Source: JBFWWW01 sp050245975 (lineage in GTDB: Bacteria; Pseudomonadota; Alphaproteobacteria; Rhizobiales; Hyphomicrobiaceae). Taken from it: 5,149 nt of DNA. Made by a program: the position numbers and the translations under genes. Positions 1 through 5,149 of this stretch are shown here, one piece after another. The notes under the pieces are model-generated. The model worked only from the letters and a program-made list of their open reading frames with translations, searched no databases and was not told where the DNA came from. Position 1 is the first letter of the stretch. The number at the start of each line of letters is the position of its first letter. The stretch lies in contig JBFWWW010000225.1 in assembly GCA_050245975.1 (NCBI GenBank), positions 1-5,149 of the forward strand. The letters are read 5' to 3'.

Positions 1-51
1 TCCCTTGGACATCGTGAGTTTGTGATGACCCGACTGTTCCGGACCGCCTGA
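1..51 (+). CDS. C-terminal tail of an upstream gene (partial, unidentified)
   Basis: Frame 1 is open from the window edge to a TGA at 49-51 and encodes SLGHREFVMTRLFRTA. The other two forward frames meet stops within the first 25 bases, so this is the only forward frame that could carry a gene into the next start. The stop lies two bases before the ATG at 54, the spacing expected of translationally coupled genes in one operon. Sixteen residues are too few to assign a family, and an open stretch of this length can occur by chance in G+C-rich DNA. The case rests on position, not on recognised protein sequence. Confidence 0.35.
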   Translation, partial: SLGHREFVMTRLFRTA

Positions 52-53
52 TC

Positions 54-1205
54 ATGCTGGCTGCCGAGATCACGTCTGCGGGCCGCGATGCCATAGTGAA
101 AGATCTCACGGTCTGCATCGCCACAAAAAAATATCCGCCCGGCATGCGCAACACACTGCACGCCTGGAACGAGAAGCATGCGATCCTGGCATTCGTCGAA
201 ACGCACAGCGGCGCCATTGGTGTGGGCGAGGCCTGGTGCGATGGCGGCAATCCGGAACCGGTCGCGGCGCTGATCTCGAAGGATCTCAAGCCGCTCGTCG
301 TCGGGCAGCCGGTTTGGGCAATCGAACGGTTCCATGCGCGGGCGCTTGCGACCAATCTGATGAGCGCCCGAGGCGGCATCCTCTATGCGGCGACCAGCGC
401 CGTTGATATCGCGCTCTGGGATGCCCTGGGTCGCATGACGGGATTGCCGCTGTACCGGCTGCTCGGCGGCTTCGCCGACTCTGTGCTGCTCTACGCCAGC
501 GGCGGCATGTACCGCGACGGATATGGGCCGGAGTCGGTCGCAAAGGACATGGCTGATGCTGTTGCGCGCGGATTTGGAGGTGTGAAGCTCAAAGCCGGCG
601 GTGCGCCGCTGGCCGAAGACGTGGCGCGGGTCAGCGCCGTTCGTGAGGCCGTCGGTCCGGAAACGCGCCTGATGGTCGATGCCATGTTCTCGCCGAGCGT
701 CTCGCAAGCCATCCGGCTCGGGCAGGCCATGCGGCCCTTCGATCTCCATTTTCTCGAGGCCCCAACGGCGCGTTCCGACCTCAAGGGGTGGGCGGAAGTC
801 AGGCGTGCGGTCGGCATACCGATCGCGGGCCCTGAGTTGGAGGCCGGTCTTCATGTCTTCCGGTCCGCGCTGGAGCTGCAGGCGGTCGATTTCGTCCAGG
901 CCGATACGTGTGTCTGCGGCGGCATCAGCGAGGCGCGCAAGATTGCCGGATTGTCCGAAGCGTTTCATCGGCCGATGACCATGCACTGCTCGGGGTCTGC
1001 CGTGGCGCTCGCGGCCAACGCGCATATGGCCGCCGCCATGTCGAACTGCGAGAGTGTCGAGATGCATTTGCTGCACCAGACGATGTTCGAACGTCTCTGG
1101 CGCGCGGGCTACCGGATTGCCGAGGGACGGCTTCATCTGCCGGACGCGCCGGGTCTGGGGATCGACCTTGCGCCGGATGACCCTGAGCTGCAGCGAATCG
1201 GTTGA
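54..1205 (+). CDS. Mandelate racemase/muconate lactonizing enzyme family protein (enolase superfamily)
   Basis: This is a probable Mg2+-dependent cytoplasmic enzyme that abstracts the alpha-proton of a carboxylate substrate, leading to racemisation, dehydration or cycloisomerisation. At 383 residues it has normal family length. The N-terminal capping domain covers about residues 15-135 and the barrel domain about 145-365. Visible active-site elements follow the mandelate racemase pattern: a KxK motif with K178 and K180, metal ligands D209 (VDAM), E235 (FLEAP) and E261 (IAGPE), and a likely D284-H311 general acid/base pair (QADTC, MTMHCSG). E336 (VEMH) probably matches the late glutamate of mandelate racemase. 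All key residues are present, so the enzyme should be active. The specific substrate is unknown; sugar-acid dehydratase, hydroxy-acid racemase and lactone cycloisomerase all remain possible. ATG 54 is chosen because it nearly abuts an upstream stop. It has no strong ribosome binding site, and GTG 96 is an alternative that would remove 14 poorly conserved-looking residues. It is the first complete gene of the forward run. Confidence 0.9.
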   Translation: MLAAEITSAGRDAIVKDLTVCIATKKYPPGMRNTLHAWNEKHAILAFVETHSGAIGVGEAWCDGGNPEPVAALISKDLKPLVVGQPVWAIERFHARALATNLMSARGGILYAATSAVDIALWDALGRMTGLPLYRLLGGFADSVLLYASGGMYRDGYGPESVAKDMADAVARGFGGVKLKAGGAPLAEDVARVSAVREAVGPETRLMVDAMFSPSVSQAIRLGQAMRPFDLHFLEAPTARSDLKGWAEVRRAVGIPIAGPELEAGLHVFRSALELQAVDFVQADTCVCGGISEARKIAGLSEAFHRPMTMHCSGSAVALAANAHMAAAMSNCESVEMHLLHQTMFERLWRAGYRIAEGRLHLPDAPGLGIDLAPDDPELQRIG

Positions 1206-1251
1206 TGCGATGACGAACGGCGGTTCCGTCGAGAGCCGTCCAGACACCGTT

Positions 1252-1258
1252 GAGGAGG
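1252..1258 (+). promoter_or_regulatory. Strong ribosome binding site of the FAD oxidoreductase gene
   Basis: GAGGAGG lies four bases before ATG 1263 and is a near-perfect Shine-Dalgarno match, though its spacing is slightly short. An in-frame TGA at 1251-1253 closes the frame directly upstream, so translation cannot start earlier. Together these fix the start of the next gene. Confidence 0.8.
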
Positions 1259-1262
1259 ACAT

Positions 1263-2600
1263 ATGTCCGGGTTGGATCGACGCGCCGCCTCCCTGCACGA
1301 TACCGACGTCCTGGTGATTGGCGGCGGAGCAGCCGGCGTTGCGACCGCTGTTACGGCAGCTCGTCAGGGGCTTCGCGTTACGCTCGTCGAGCGATACGGC
1401 TTCTGTGGCGGCGGCGCTGTTGCCGGCATGTCGGGTACGATCTGCGGCATCTACGAAGCCTCAGACTCTCCCAATTCCCGGCCGGTGCAGGTCGTGCACG
1501 GATTTCTTGACGAGTTCGTCAAGGTGATGGAGGCGAAGAACGGCCTCGCGCCGCCCGTCCGCTACGGCAAGACCTTTACCCGCGTGCACGATCCGCTCGT
1601 CTGGCGGGAGGCGGCGGATGCTTTGCTCGAGGATGCCGGCGTGGATGTCGTCTATCACGCGATGGCCACATCGGTCCTGCTGGACGGCGGGGAGCGCGTG
1701 GACGGCGCCATGGTCTTCACGAAAGAAGGGCCGCTGCAAATCCGCGCCAAGATGACCGTCGATGCCAGCGGCGACGCCGACCTCGTCGCGATGGCGGGAT
1801 TCCCCTCGTTCATCGGCCAGAACGGCAAGGTGCAGAATCCGACCATGATTTTCCGGCTGCAGGGCGTCGACGTCGACCGGTTCGTCGCGCGCTACGGCGC
1901 CGATACGATCATGCCGGAGGAGATTTCCGAGCTCATACGGGAAAAGAACGCGGGCAACGACTATCGGCTTCCGCGCGCCAAGATCTGGCTGTTCCCGACC
2001 ACGCGCCCGGGGGAACTGCTGTGCAATTGCACCCGCGTGGTCGGCCGCGACGGTCGCGAGCTCAACGTGCTCTACAGCAAGGACTTCACGGAGGCCGAGA
2101 TCGAAGGTCGCAAGCAGATGCGGGAGTACGCGCGGTTTTTCCGCGATCACCTCGCCGGCTGCGAGAAGAGCATCGTCAACGACACCGGCGTTCAGGTCGG
2201 CGTCCGTCAGACGCGCCAGGCGCAGGGCATGACCATGCTGCGCAACACGGATGTGACGCGCGGAACCAAGTTTGCCGACGGTATCGCTCGCTCGCCCTGG
2301 CCCATCGAGCTGCATGCGGGCGCCAAGCCGAAGGTCGAATGGCTGATCAACGATTTCTACGAGGTGCCTTACGGGTGTTTCGTGCCCGAGAGGGGAGAGG
2401 GTTTGCTGGTCGCCGGCAGATGTCTCTCTGCGGAGCACGAGGCCGTTGCATCTGCGCGCGTCACCGCGCAATGCTTCTCGTATGGGCATGCCATCGGACA
2501 TGCCGCCACGCTCTGCGTCAGGAATGGTATCGGCGCGCGAGAGGTGGCGGGGTCGGATCTGCGGGCTCTGCTGAACCGGGACGGCGCACGTCTCGATTGA
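1263..2600 (+). CDS. FAD-dependent oxidoreductase (FAD_oxidored / PF12831-like)
   Basis: This is a flavoprotein of 445 residues, probably cytoplasmic: there is no signal peptide or membrane segment. Residues 14-44 form a Rossmann dinucleotide-binding unit with the glycine motif G20-x-G22-x-x-G25 and acidic E43 at the end of the second strand, which would hold the FAD ribose. The middle part (about 105-200) contains the family's typical stretch VDASGDADLVAMAG (167-179 region), followed by NPTMIFRLQGVD. A GVRQTR element lies near 313-318. The C-terminal FAD-binding segment includes PYGCFVPERGEGLLVAGRCLSAEHEA (about 369-394) and a long helix rich in small residues to about 422. This layout matches the FAD_oxidored family, whose members oxidise or reduce varied and mostly unknown substrates. 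C48, C61, C254 and C256 are visible, but they do not form a recognisable iron-sulfur or redox-disulfide motif. Between an enolase-superfamily enzyme and a CoA-transferase, it probably performs the redox step of the same pathway. Substrate and electron acceptor are not deducible. Confidence 0.88.
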   Translation: MSGLDRRAASLHDTDVLVIGGGAAGVATAVTAARQGLRVTLVERYGFCGGGAVAGMSGTICGIYEASDSPNSRPVQVVHGFLDEFVKVMEAKNGLAPPVRYGKTFTRVHDPLVWREAADALLEDAGVDVVYHAMATSVLLDGGERVDGAMVFTKEGPLQIRAKMTVDASGDADLVAMAGFPSFIGQNGKVQNPTMIFRLQGVDVDRFVARYGADTIMPEEISELIREKNAGNDYRLPRAKIWLFPTTRPGELLCNCTRVVGRDGRELNVLYSKDFTEAEIEGRKQMREYARFFRDHLAGCEKSIVNDTGVQVGVRQTRQAQGMTMLRNTDVTRGTKFADGIARSPWPIELHAGAKPKVEWLINDFYEVPYGCFVPERGEGLLVAGRCLSAEHEAVASARVTAQCFSYGHAIGHAATLCVRNGIGAREVAGSDLRALLNRDGARLD

Positions 2601-2624
2601 TTGGTTCGGCCGGAGGACAGAGAC

Positions 2625-2631
2625 GGGAGGG
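2625..2631 (+). promoter_or_regulatory. Probable ribosome binding site of the CoA-transferase gene
   Basis: GGGAGGG ends 12 bases before ATG 2644, which is longer than the usual spacing. A second purine-rich stretch, CGGAGGA, lies further upstream at 2611-2617. No alternative start codon lies in frame between these sites and 2644, so the ATG still stands. The long spacing suggests modest initiation efficiency or help from ribosomes leaving the preceding gene. Confidence 0.5.
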
Positions 2632-2643
2632 ACACGGGTCAAC

Positions 2644-3858
2644 ATGGGACAAGGGCCGCTCGCAGCGTTGCGCGTGCTCGATCTGTCGACCGTCTTTGCG
2701 GGGCCGCTGTGCGGCGCGCTGCTTGCGGACTTCGGCGCCGATGTCATCAAGGTCGAGCAACCGCGCATCGGCGATCCCTTGCGCGCGTTCCCTCCCTACA
2801 AAGACGGCGTGCCGCTCTGGTCGAAAGTCACGAACCGCAACAAGCGCGCTGTCAGTCTCGATCTGCGGCACGCAAGGGCGCGCGAGGTTCTGGCGCCCCT
2901 CATCGCGAAGACGGATGTGGTAATCGAGAACTTCCGCCCCGGAACGCTCGACGGCTGGGGGCTGACGGGCGATTGGATGCGCTCGCTCAATCCGCGCGTG
3001 ACCATCATCCGGATCACCGGTTTCGGTCAGACGGGGCCTTATCGCGACCGGCCGGGATTTGCGCGTGCCTTCGAGGCGCTGTCGGGGTTCACGCATCTGT
3101 GCGGGGAGGAGGACGGCCCGCCCCTGCACCTGGGATTCCCCATCTCCGACGCCGTGGGCGGGCTCGTTGCCGCCCTCGGCGTCCTGGCTGCTCTCTACGA
3201 GCTGGACCGGTCACCGGGGCAAGCGGGGCAGGAGATCGACTGCTCGATGTCGGAAGCCATGCTGCGTGTGCTGGATTTTGTCATCATCCAGCAGGATCAG
3301 CTCGGTCAGTCACCGAAGCGATCCGGCAACGTCAACGCGTATGCGGCGCCGAGCAGCATCTTTCAGACCCTCGACGGACGATGGGTATCGGTGCCGGCAT
3401 CGTCGCAGGCTGTCTTCGAGCGGCTCGCGGACGCGATCGGGCAGCCCGCGCTGAAATCCGATCCTCGGTTCGCCACCAACGTCGAGAGAGTGCGCAACCG
3501 GCATGAGATCAACGCGATCGTCGCCGAAGCGCTGCGCCGCCTGCCGTTCTCGGAGCTCGAGACGCGACTGGACGCTCACGGCATTGCGTTTGCGCCGATC
3601 AACGATGCCAAGGCGGCAATGGAAAATCCGCAGTTTGTCGCGCGCGAGGCCATCGTGGAGGTCGCAGACCGCGAGCTCGGCCGTGTAAAGATGCAAAACG
3701 TCGTGCCGCGCTTCTCCCGTACGCCGGGTGCCGTGTCCAAAGCAGGCGAAGCCCTCGGCCATGACACCAGGGCCGTCCTCTCCGAGCTTGGGTTCAGCGA
3801 GGCGGCGATCGCGGCGCTGGAAGCCGAGGGCGTCATTCAAAGCGCGCCCGAGACCTGA
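2644..3858 (+). CDS. Family III (CaiB/BaiF) CoA-transferase
   Basis: This enzyme moves CoA from a CoA thioester to a free carboxylic acid in the cytoplasm, usually to activate an acid for catabolism. Its 404 residues are standard family length. Family signatures appear in order: LxxLRVLDLSTVFAGP (6-21), LLADFGADVIKVEQP (26-40), NRNKRAVSLDLR (64-75), VVIENFRPGTLDGWGL (92-107), TGFGQTGPYRDRPGF (125-139) and the C-terminal LGHDTRAVLSELGFSEAAIAAL. D169, in FPISDAVGG, matches the catalytic aspartate that forms an acyl anhydride in formyl-CoA transferase. The related alpha-methylacyl-CoA racemases carry GHDINY where this protein reads GFARAF (138-143). The racemase's catalytic histidine is thus a phenylalanine (F139), which favours a transferase. 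The start is supported by the short distance to the first conserved motif. It follows the flavoenzyme after 43 bases and is the last gene of the forward run. Acid substrate and CoA donor are unknown; succinyl-CoA is a common donor in the family. Confidence 0.92.
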   Translation: MGQGPLAALRVLDLSTVFAGPLCGALLADFGADVIKVEQPRIGDPLRAFPPYKDGVPLWSKVTNRNKRAVSLDLRHARAREVLAPLIAKTDVVIENFRPGTLDGWGLTGDWMRSLNPRVTIIRITGFGQTGPYRDRPGFARAFEALSGFTHLCGEEDGPPLHLGFPISDAVGGLVAALGVLAALYELDRSPGQAGQEIDCSMSEAMLRVLDFVIIQQDQLGQSPKRSGNVNAYAAPSSIFQTLDGRWVSVPASSQAVFERLADAIGQPALKSDPRFATNVERVRNRHEINAIVAEALRRLPFSELETRLDAHGIAFAPINDAKAAMENPQFVAREAIVEVADRELGRVKMQNVVPRFSRTPGAVSKAGEALGHDTRAVLSELGFSEAAIAALEAEGVIQSAPET

Positions 3859-3878
3859 GCGCCAACGTACCGACCGTT

Positions 3879-3902
3879 TCTGCAGCGCTAATCGCGTGCA
3901 GA
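3879..3902. terminator. Imperfect hairpin at the convergent gene junction (possible terminator)
   Basis: TCTGCAGCG (3879-3887) pairs with CGC (3893-3895) and TGCAGA (3897-3902), giving nine base pairs with a single bulged G at 3896 and a five-base loop, CTAAT. The transporter's TAG stop, read on the reverse strand, occupies the first three loop bases (3888-3890). No T-tract follows on either strand, so this is not a canonical intrinsic terminator. Its place between two converging genes makes a role in ending transcription plausible but unproven. Confidence 0.35.
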
Positions 3903-5102
3903 CGTGCTCACCGACCCCGACCGGGGCAGCAGGAATGTCAGCAGGCCGAGCGCCGGCAGCCAGGAACACAGTTTGAAGACGGCAACAATGCCGATCTGAT
4001 CCGTGAGCAGGCCCAGTGCGGCGGCCGCGAGGCCGCCAAGCCCGAATGAAAGACCGTAGAACAATCCGCCGACGAGGCCGATGCGGTGCGGGACCAGATC
4101 GATGGCGTAGATCAGGATCGAGGAGAACGCGCTCGACATGATGAAGCTGATGACGACGCTCAGAACGCCGGTCCAGAAAAGGTTGACATAGGGCAGCAGC
4201 AGCGCGAACGGCAGCGATCCCAGGATCGAAATCCAGATGACGCGCCGGCGGCCGGCGCGGTCGCCGACCATACCGCCGACAACGACGCCCAGAGCACCGA
4301 CGACGAGGTAGGCGAACAGCATGATCTGCGAGGCCTGCACCGAAACGCCGAACCTCTCGATCAGATAGAACGTGTAGTACGACGTGAAGGCCGCCGTGTA
4401 AGCGCCTTTCGACAGCAGGAGGACGATGAGGACGCTCATGGCCAGCAGAACCGGTCCGCTTGCTGTGGCCGGACCCGTCGCAGCGGAGCTCTGGCTTCGG
4501 GTGGCGGCGGTCTGAGCGGTTCGCATCGCCGCATACCGTGTGCCTGTCCAGGCCATCAGCGCCATCGCCATCACGGCCACGACGGACATCCAGGCGAGGC
4601 TCGACAGCCCGTGCGGCACGACGACCATCGCGGCGAGCAATGGTCCGACCGCGTAGCCGGCATGACCCCCGATCTGAAATATTCCCTGCGCGAAGCCCTG
4701 GTGACCGGCGGCGGCATGGCGCGCCATCCGCGTCGCCTCGGGATGGAATACGGCGGAGCCCAAACCGACAAGCGCAACCGAGATGATGACCATCCCGTAG
4801 TTGCTGGCGGATGCAAGGCCAATAATCCCCATCAACGTCGATGCCATGCCGGCGGCCATGGCGTAGGGCCACGGCTTGTGGTCTGTCGCATAGCCCAGTG
4901 CAGGCTGCAGCAGCGACGATGTCACCTGGAACGCCAGCGTGATCATGCCGATCTGCGCGAAGTCGAGGTGGTATGCCGCCTTGAAAAGCGGATACATCGC
5001 CGGGATCATCGACGCGATCAGGTCGTTGAGCAGGTGGCCGCCGCTCAAGGCGAGGAGGAGAGGCACGAAGGGCCGGTCGGAAGCGTTGGCAGCGATGGTC
5101 AT
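3888..5102 (-). CDS. MFS transporter, fosmidomycin-resistance (Fsr)-like
   Basis: This is a 12-helix inner-membrane transporter of the major facilitator superfamily, 404 residues long; E. coli Fsr is about the same length. The N-terminal half closely resembles Fsr as I know it: GGHLLNDLIASMIPAMYPL (21-39), the stretch QIGMITLAFQ..SSLLQP (50-67), GLGSAVFHPEATRMAR (113-128) and the stretch GIFQIGGHAGYAVGPLLAA (140-158). A motif-A-like loop, GDRAGRRRV (280-288), joins helices 8 and 9; the equivalent loop after helix 2 is GYATDHKP (70-77). A hydrophilic Ala/Thr/Ser-rich loop at about 187-216 separates the two six-helix halves. Fsr exports fosmidomycin in E. coli, but the physiological substrate of most homologues is unknown, so drug export should not be assumed. 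The ATG at 5102 has only a weak GAGAA ribosome binding site (5107-5111), four bases upstream. The gene converges on the CoA-transferase gene and is transcribed separately. Confidence 0.9.
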   Translation of the reverse strand: MTIAANASDRPFVPLLLALSGGHLLNDLIASMIPAMYPLFKAAYHLDFAQIGMITLAFQVTSSLLQPALGYATDHKPWPYAMAAGMASTLMGIIGLASASNYGMVIISVALVGLGSAVFHPEATRMARHAAAGHQGFAQGIFQIGGHAGYAVGPLLAAMVVVPHGLSSLAWMSVVAVMAMALMAWTGTRYAAMRTAQTAATRSQSSAATGPATASGPVLLAMSVLIVLLLSKGAYTAAFTSYYTFYLIERFGVSVQASQIMLFAYLVVGALGVVVGGMVGDRAGRRRVIWISILGSLPFALLLPYVNLFWTGVLSVVISFIMSSAFSSILIYAIDLVPHRIGLVGGLFYGLSFGLGGLAAAALGLLTDQIGIVAVFKLCSWLPALGLLTFLLPRSGSVSTSARD

Positions 5103-5149
5103 GCTGTTCTCATTGACGTCGCGCTCGGATCGTTCGGCGCCCGGTATTG
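5103..5149 (-). promoter_or_regulatory. Start of the upstream region of the MFS gene (cut by window edge)
   Basis: These 47 bases precede the transporter start and would hold at least part of its leader or promoter. Apart from the weak GAGAA and a GGCGCC palindrome around 5137-5142, I see no convincing -35/-10 pair or operator. The promoter probably lies further out, beyond the window. Confidence 0.2.

Noticed and set aside
1210..1317. A 35-codon open frame beginning MTNGGSVESRPD across the gap before the flavoenzyme gene
   Set aside because: It has no ribosome binding site of its own, runs over the flavoenzyme start in another frame and shows no recognisable peptide feature. It would only be a leader peptide if conserved.
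1461..2768. A 435-codon reverse-strand open frame opposite the FAD oxidoreductase
   Set aside because: It has no recognisable motif, and the forward frame carries complete flavoprotein signatures over the same stretch.
2601..3506. Open forward frame overlapping the CoA-transferase gene in another phase
   Set aside because: It is dominated by Arg, Gly and Ala without motifs, whereas the frame from 2644 contains every family III signature.
3310..4872. A 520-codon open frame on the reverse strand spanning the CoA-transferase tail and most of the transporter gene
   Set aside because: It overlaps two clearly recognised genes, is very rich in Arg, Gly and His in no domain pattern, and is the sort of long shadow frame common in G+C-rich DNA.
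5099..5113. Four-codon ATG...TGA mini-frame on the reverse strand overlapping the transporter start (ATGA overlap)
   Set aside because: It is too short to carry weight and is easily explained by chance. No arrest motif or attenuator structure accompanies it.
1..5149. Possible mobile element, CRISPR array, toxin-antitoxin or defence system
   Set aside because: I found no transposase, integrase, regular repeat-spacer structure, tRNA or terminal inverted repeats; composition is even along the window.

Overview
The window looks like chromosomal DNA of a G+C-rich alphaproteobacterium. A Bradyrhizobium/Rhodopseudomonas-type soil organism would fit, but that is inferred from base composition, codon use (strong preference for G or C at third positions) and gene style, not from a search. 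It is densely coded: four complete genes, a probable tail of a fifth, and no gap above about 60 bases between genes.

The first three quarters (1-3858) form a forward gene run that looks like one transcription unit. A short open reading tail (1-51) stops two bases before the start of a mandelate racemase/muconate lactonizing enzyme (enolase superfamily, 54-1205). A 57-base gap with a strong ribosome binding site leads to a FAD-dependent oxidoreductase of the FAD_oxidored type (1263-2600). A 43-base gap leads to a family III (CaiB/BaiF) CoA-transferase (2644-3858). No terminator or clear promoter is visible between them.

The last quarter (3888-5102) holds a reverse-strand MFS transporter that closely resembles the fosmidomycin-resistance protein Fsr. 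It converges on the CoA-transferase; the two stop codons are separated by only 29 bases. An imperfect hairpin whose loop begins with the transporter's stop codon sits at this junction and may end transcription from one or both sides, though it lacks a T-tract.

Together the three forward genes suggest a catabolic pathway for an organic acid. The enolase-superfamily enzyme would abstract an alpha-proton next to a carboxylate (racemisation, dehydration or cycloisomerisation). The flavoenzyme would carry out a redox step, and the CoA-transferase would activate the acid as a CoA thioester. The substrate cannot be read from the sequence. The transporter is on the other strand and need not belong to the pathway. 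I see no mobile element, CRISPR array, RNA gene or defence system. The unassigned three-enzyme combination is the most interesting point.
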